From the NCBI RefSeq assembly GCF_964355755.1, contig NC_092677.1, positions 2,921,001-2,981,000 of the forward strand: a DNA stretch of 60,000 nucleotides. The letters run 5' to 3'. This document shows, in pieces, positions 55,000 to 60,000 of the stretch (the first letter of the stretch is position 1; each line of letters begins with the position of its first letter). The position numbers were made by a program, and so were the translations under genes. Below the pieces are notes generated by a model. The model was not told where the DNA came from and searched no databases. It saw only the letters and a list, made by a program, of their open reading frames with translations. The DNA comes from Antedon mediterranea. Its lineage: Eukaryota; Echinodermata; Crinoidea; Comatulida; Antedonidae.

Positions 55000-57930
55000 A
55001 GAAGAACGTGAAAAATGTCTAGAAAGAACCGTTTAAACTAAACTCATTCCGGATTCCGTGTTAATCGTATACGTGTATTGAAACACGCAACGTAGCCGGG
55101 AGGCATTATTTTTTCCCCTATCAGGTTAAGGCAAAACTGAATAATGCACGAGCCTAATTATGTAGCGCGCCCTATGTGTAAGCCCTTTTAATGTCATAAT
55201 TTATACCATAATCTCGTGAATTATTCATGATTTCTACCTTAACCTTACTACCTTAATATAAGAAAAAATAATGCAGCCCAGAGTTTCCTATTCAACCACC
55301 GGAATGGCTCCTCAATCGGTGGTATGAAGTTATGCGCCCAATGAATTAAAAGGGGCCCTGTTACCTGAAGAAAATTACATTCTATTTTTAGTACTTTGTG
55401 ATATTCATGCTGCCACAAATCTTATTGCAGAATTTGAAGAGGTCGTAACATCCCATAAAATATCGATGCTGACAAATTACTTATCTTGATATTAGCTGTA
55501 CACCATTGTCTTGTTTTCGTTCTGTTTTGTTTCATCATTTCCGTGTAAGAATCATTTCAACATTCAAAAGTCTGTGGTTTTTTAAACAACATTTCGGAAT
55601 GTTTGTTTGATGAGCTATAATTTAAATTTGGATGATTTATTTCTGACAAGACGATAGGTATTGTAATTGAAGAGTAAGCAGAGAAAACAATTCTGAACAT
55701 ACACGCGCGTGTACAGATGTTGTTGCCTGTATTGCGCGTACCATCCCGTGTGTTTCATTTTATGCAAATCTGTAAATAATTGATCTACGCGGAGTACGCG
55801 CTCCCTTCATATCAAAAAGGGATGCCCGTATTTCGTGTAAACAATGTTATGTAATTCAAATGTCAAGTTGTTGCATACATCCTGCAATGATGTCATACAA
55901 TGTGTGGAGTTTGATTTATTATTGCAAAGTGCAAAGGCGAAAATGCTAGAATTGCCATGTTGGTGTCCCGACATCACCTTGTATTATACCCAGAAGATTC
56001 ATTTGATAAAATAACATTTACCTGGTAAAATGTTGGCTGGTTCTTATAAAACAAATGTATTAACCACGTATAAAGAGATGAGCAGTCACATGAGTCCACA
56101 TCCTTATATATTTGTTTCTAATAAAGAAGAGCATTGGTTTAGAACGGATACAGTAGCTGCCAATGAGGATCTGGCATTTCTCCAGATAAATGATGCATTC
56201 AACAAAAAAGGTTACTGATAAAGTTCTCGTTATATTTTAAATTATTTCCAATTGACATCATTGAATAATGAATTTAATACAAAATATCCTGCTATGATGA
56301 ATATGGGTCATAGGTCAACCGAGTGGGTGGATAATAACTTCCGAAGTGTGAGAATGATGTAATTGCAAAAGAGATAATTCGTTGAGGATGATGCACATGC
56401 TGGAATGCAAAATACTGTATTCCATTTGCTTACAGAAAAAGACAAAGGCGCGTCTATAGCGTTCAATCAATTATTTGATGAAGAGTTTTATCAAGTTCGA
56501 ACCAGTTAATTGTTGTTGTATTTTCCCCGCTGATTTTCGTTGTGATAATCTACCCTTGAAGATAATGAAATCAGTTTTTAACCCTGATAATTATAATCAA
56601 GATGAATATACTATAAAGACGATCTATAGTTAAGTTTGTACCATATCATTCACGTCACATCAAAGGATTTTGAAATGTTTGATGTTTTAAAGTTTTGCGC
56701 GCGTGTAAAGGGATTTACGCGCGCGTTATTTTCGTGATGTACGCGCTAATGAAAATGAATTATGCGCGGCCGTAATCTTGTTATCTACAGGGCATATACA
56801 CAAGAAAACTTTTTTTTTAAAAACTTTGTAAAAAAACTATTGATTTAATCTTCAGAAGAACAAAGTTGGAGAGATGAGGAACATTCTAGACAATGTGGTC
56901 TAAAATAGTTGAGGGATTTAAGACATACCATTGTATTTATGAATCAAAGTTTCTCGGACTTAACGAATGCCCAAAGCGGAGATAATAACGGATGAACTCA
57001 ACGGAATTGTGAATAAAAATAGCAACATATTTGTATAATTATCTCAAAAGATTATTGTCTATAAAAATTATGATATTTTAGTTTGAAGAAAAATTCGATC
57101 CAGGCCTAAAGTTGAATCGGGGCGGGCTAGAAAACCGCGAACACCGCTTTTGACGACCTCAGAAAGTTTTCTGGGTCCCGAGAGGAGCTTCGTACTTTCT
57201 CACGTGACTTCGCTTGGATTTGTACAAGATGCCGCCGGCATTTGTATGTAACTGTACTTTCAAGTCGTGACTTACTACGATTATTTCAATGTTTCCCAAA
57301 CAAAGAATTAGCGTAACTGGCTGTTTTAGCCAAAAGCTTTGGAGAACTTGCGGCGACGTTTACACAGCGGGGAAAGCTTTTTCAGGCGTGGATATACCAG
57401 CTACTCACAGCTGTTCCAGAAATATGAATTAAGTGCAGCGCCCCCAACGTTTCATAGCGTTTTATGGAGTAGCGATTCCGAAAACATATTGTATACAAAC
57501 CACATGAGGAAACCCGGAAGCAATCAAGCATAAAACGACTGTTTTTTAATAGCCAATAAAAACAAATAAAGACCGCGAAAGTCAGAAAACTAATGAATAT
57601 TCATTAGAACAACCCTGGATGAAGGTGAAAAACATGCTGTCGTCGTTTTATCACGTGGATTTTAAGAGGTAATGTAATTGAAAATTGTACACCCAACGCC
57701 AGTTTTTTTCTCAAGCGATACATTTAAAAAAGTAGGTATAAATGTTGTTTTCCATATCAGTTTAAAAATAATTTTTTCTGTTGAATTCTTTGATTTAGTT
57801 GGATACTTTAGTTATCCTTGAATGTTTTAACAAGGATCGTATTCATATTGCCTGGCTGGATTTTTTCCTACGCTAGCTTATAATAGGCTATGCCCAGGCT
57901 CCCTTGCGTGGTTAAAACCAGCTGTGTAAG
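55000..57930. other. Intergenic stretch, CGCG tract clusters
   Basis: No supported gene. CGCGCG tracts recur at 55700-55810 and 56690-56770. Short open frames at 56030-56218 and 57339-57533 have reasonable composition but no splice sites, homology or start context that I can defend. A GC-richer segment lies at 57110-57420. Confidence 0.35.
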
Positions 57931-57938
57931 ACTAATGG

Positions 57939-58860
57939 CTGTTTATTTTTAACACGTAAACATGTATATTCGGAGGGCCTGAGTGACAGTTGACCTGTTA
58001 TAAAGCTGATTAATTACTTGTTCCTGGTTCTAATTAAAAATTAGGCCTAGTCTAGGCCTAAGCTTTTTTAATAATCATTCATATTGGGAGAGGAGTACAG
58101 AGTAGGCCAGGCTACAGGCCTAGCCTAGCTAGGCCTATGTTATATAATAGGCTAGGCTACATCATCAGCATGGTTAAAGGCTAGCAGCCTACCTAGCATG
58201 TCTTAGTCAAAGATCTGTAATATATTAATAGAAAGAAGCTATAGAGTACTGTGACATTAGATATTTAATCATAAATGCATATTTCTTTCATATTTGTATT
58301 GTATATTTATTATTTTGATATGCAATCACAATCTAAATCAGTAAATAACATCAATTTCCGTTATCAATAAATAATTATTAATATATAAACCAAATTAAAA
58401 TAAAATAACTGTTTATTTTTAACACGTAAACATGTCTATTCGGGGGCCTGAGTGACAGTTGACCTGTTATAAAGCTGATTAATTACTTGTTCCTGGTCCT
58501 AATTAAAAATTAGGCCTAGCCTAGGCCTAAGCTTTTTTAATAATCATTCATATTGGGAGAGAGGAGTACAGAGTAGGCCAGGTTACAGGCCTAGCTAGGC
58601 CTATACTATATATAGGCTAGGCTACATCATCAGCAGGTTAAAGACTAGGCCTACCTAGCATGTTAGTCAAAGATCTGTAATATATTAATAGAAAGAAGCT
58701 ATAGAGTACTGTGACATTAGATATTTAATTATACGGTAAATGCATATTTCTTTCATATTTGTATTGTATTATATATGCAATCACAATCTAAATCACTAAA
58801 TAACATCAATTTCCGTTATCAATCAATAATATATATAAACCAAATTCAAATTAAATAGCT
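57939..58860. repeat. 470-bp direct tandem duplication
   Basis: CTGTTTATTTTTAACACGTA occurs at 57939 and 58409, and both blocks continue in parallel through CCTGAGTGACAGTTGACCTG, CATATTGGGAGA, ATCTGTAATATATTAATAGA and ACATCAATTTCCGTTATCAA. Small indels separate the copies. Both contain dense TAGGCCTA palindromes (58040-58160 and 58510-58640). Confidence 0.9.
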
Positions 58861-59020
58861 TCCAAAAAATTAAATTCAATTACAATTCATATACCATTTG
58901 TTAAATATTTTCAAAATCATTGTTCTAGCAATAACACAAAAAAATACTACCATTCATACAGTATACTGTACATAATAATATGCAATACTGTAACAATTAA
59001 CTGAGAAATATTTTAGCAAA

Positions 59021-59876
59021 CTATTCCTCAACTTTTCTCCACTTAGTTACCGGCCTAGTTACTTCATGCTGGATCTCAGGTGAAATAAACGTCAGATGTG
59101 ACTTCATGATTTCCCACAAAACTTTTTCCATGGTACTGCTGTCGAGGAATTTATTTTTTCTAAATACCTCGTCCATTTTTGTACATAGAGGTCCAGTTTC
59201 AAATCTCTTGGTTCATAGTAGTTCGCTATATAAAATATATAAAAGAAATATGGCATTAATTTTTTATAGTATTTGCATGTTTTAGACATAATTTTAAAGG
59301 TGTATAATGTAGGACTGACCAAGTCTTTGACCTCTTGTTCTTTTAGATTTATTCTGTGGCCAGTCTCTGCAATCTTACTATGCTGTTTTGTCACAAGTGA
59401 CACTGAGAGTTCATTTCTTAAATGCTCAAGATTCTCTTCTAAAGACTGGATTTTAATCATTGTACTTTGTAGCATGTCAATGTGCTGCAGCTTCTGATTT
59501 TCTCTTTCTGCTAGATGATCACCTGAGATTAAACAATATTGGTCAACCAAATAAATGTCAATCTGCATAAAAAATGAGCATCAAAATTATTATATTTTAA
59601 AAATGTTAACAACTATTTCTTGTAGCAGATAATGATAATACAGTATATGGATAATTCATAGGAAAATAAGTTCCAGCCAAAGGTTTGCTTTATTATGCAT
59701 AAAAATAGGATAAACAATTTTGAAATTCTATGCTCAAAGGGACAATGTATATTTAAAGAACAACTTGACCAATTGAGTTATTATGTAATGTCAATGTAAA
59801 GTTGAAACAACATTTGAATTTACCAGTCAAGATGTCAGCATCCTGTCGCATGTTGAATATTATAACATATTGACAC
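59021..59876 (-). CDS. C-terminal exons of an unidentified coiled-coil protein
   Basis: Three minus-strand exons join in phase. 59876-59824 is phase 2 to 1, acceptor TTTTTCCAG, donor CTG|GTAAAT, and reads CQYVIIFNMRQDADILTG. 59522-59320 has acceptor TAATCTCAG and donor TTG|GTCAGT. The last exon begins near 59206 and stops at 59023-59021. The middle exon is a coiled coil rich in leucine and charge (LQHIDMLQSTMIKIQSLEEN then LEHLRNELSV). The last reads RFETGPLCTKMDEVFRKNKF, LDSSTMEKVLWEIMKS, HLTFISPEIQHEV and ends WRKVEE. The last acceptor (CCAAG) is weak. Reading straight on from the middle exon instead gives a tail ending at 59104. The start lies outside the window and I do not recognise the family. 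Confidence 0.6.
59320..59522 (-). CDS. Coiled-coil exon of unidentified gene
   Basis: 203 nt, phase 1 to phase 0. The acceptor is preceded by a T-rich tract. The 67 codons have a heptad-like leucine pattern over about 45 residues and end KEQEVKDL. This exon is the best supported of the three. Confidence 0.65.
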
Positions 59877-60000
59877 CTGGAAAAATAGTTGATTGAGGAA
59901 ATATTTAATAAAGAAAAGAGGTATATTTATAAATTACTGTAACAATTGTTTGTTTTGACAGTTATTTTATACTAACATTGTTCTTTAATAAATAATATGA

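Noticed and set aside
56030-56218. 62-codon plus-strand frame with reasonable composition
   Set aside because: No acceptor, donor, homology or neighbouring exon. A chance ORF cannot be excluded.
57200-57540. Possible THAP-like zinc-finger remnant (MPPAFVCNCTFKS) and the 64-codon frame at 57339
   Set aside because: The frame stops after 13 codons and the required downstream FP, W and CxxH spacing is not present in any frame. Resemblance is too weak.

Overview
This is a window of AT-rich animal nuclear DNA. It has long introns with GT/AG boundaries, minisatellites, many short inverted-repeat elements and LINE 3' ends. Dense TAGGCCTA palindromes and the gene content suggest a marine invertebrate, perhaps an echinoderm or other non-vertebrate deuterostome. 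That placement is inference only. No prokaryotic features, CRISPR arrays or rRNA genes were seen.

Plus strand, 4.9-24.2 kb: the 3' part of a Spire actin-nucleator gene. I resolve 13 exons that splice in frame, giving 608 codons plus a stop. They cover four WH2-type motifs, a proline/serine linker, the Spir-box and a cysteine-rich FYVE-like zinc module. The N-terminal KIND exons must lie upstream of the window. The intron at 6856-17106 holds an array of about 7 kb made of roughly 124 copies of a 56-bp unit. A 36-codon phase-0 cassette exon lies between WH2-B and WH2-C and has no counterpart in the vertebrate Spire proteins I know.

24.2-38.4 kb: intergenic. It holds a 0.5-kb terminal-inverted-repeat element, a 19-bp minisatellite (0.74 kb), a CpG-rich 43-bp minisatellite (3.5 kb) flanked by half of a MITE-like element, and a LINE 3' end.

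Minus strand, 43.55-38.5 kb: a sterol C5-desaturase (lathosterol oxidase, SC5D) gene with three coding exons. It encodes 383 residues, including all three histidine motifs and an unusual tail of about 110 residues. A possible 5' exon of this gene or of another gene ends at 49053.

44-59 kb: mostly intergenic DNA, with duplications, nested MITEs and clusters of CGCGCG tracts. At 59.0-59.9 kb are the last three exons of an unidentified minus-strand coiled-coil gene that enters from the right edge.

Across the window a MITE family with ends like AAGCTCTGTCTACACTATCA occurs about nine times and carries a variable number of internal 21-bp repeats. One copy is split by a 929-bp inverted-repeat element with a visible 3-bp target duplication. 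The genes are functionally unrelated (cytoskeleton, sterol synthesis, unknown).
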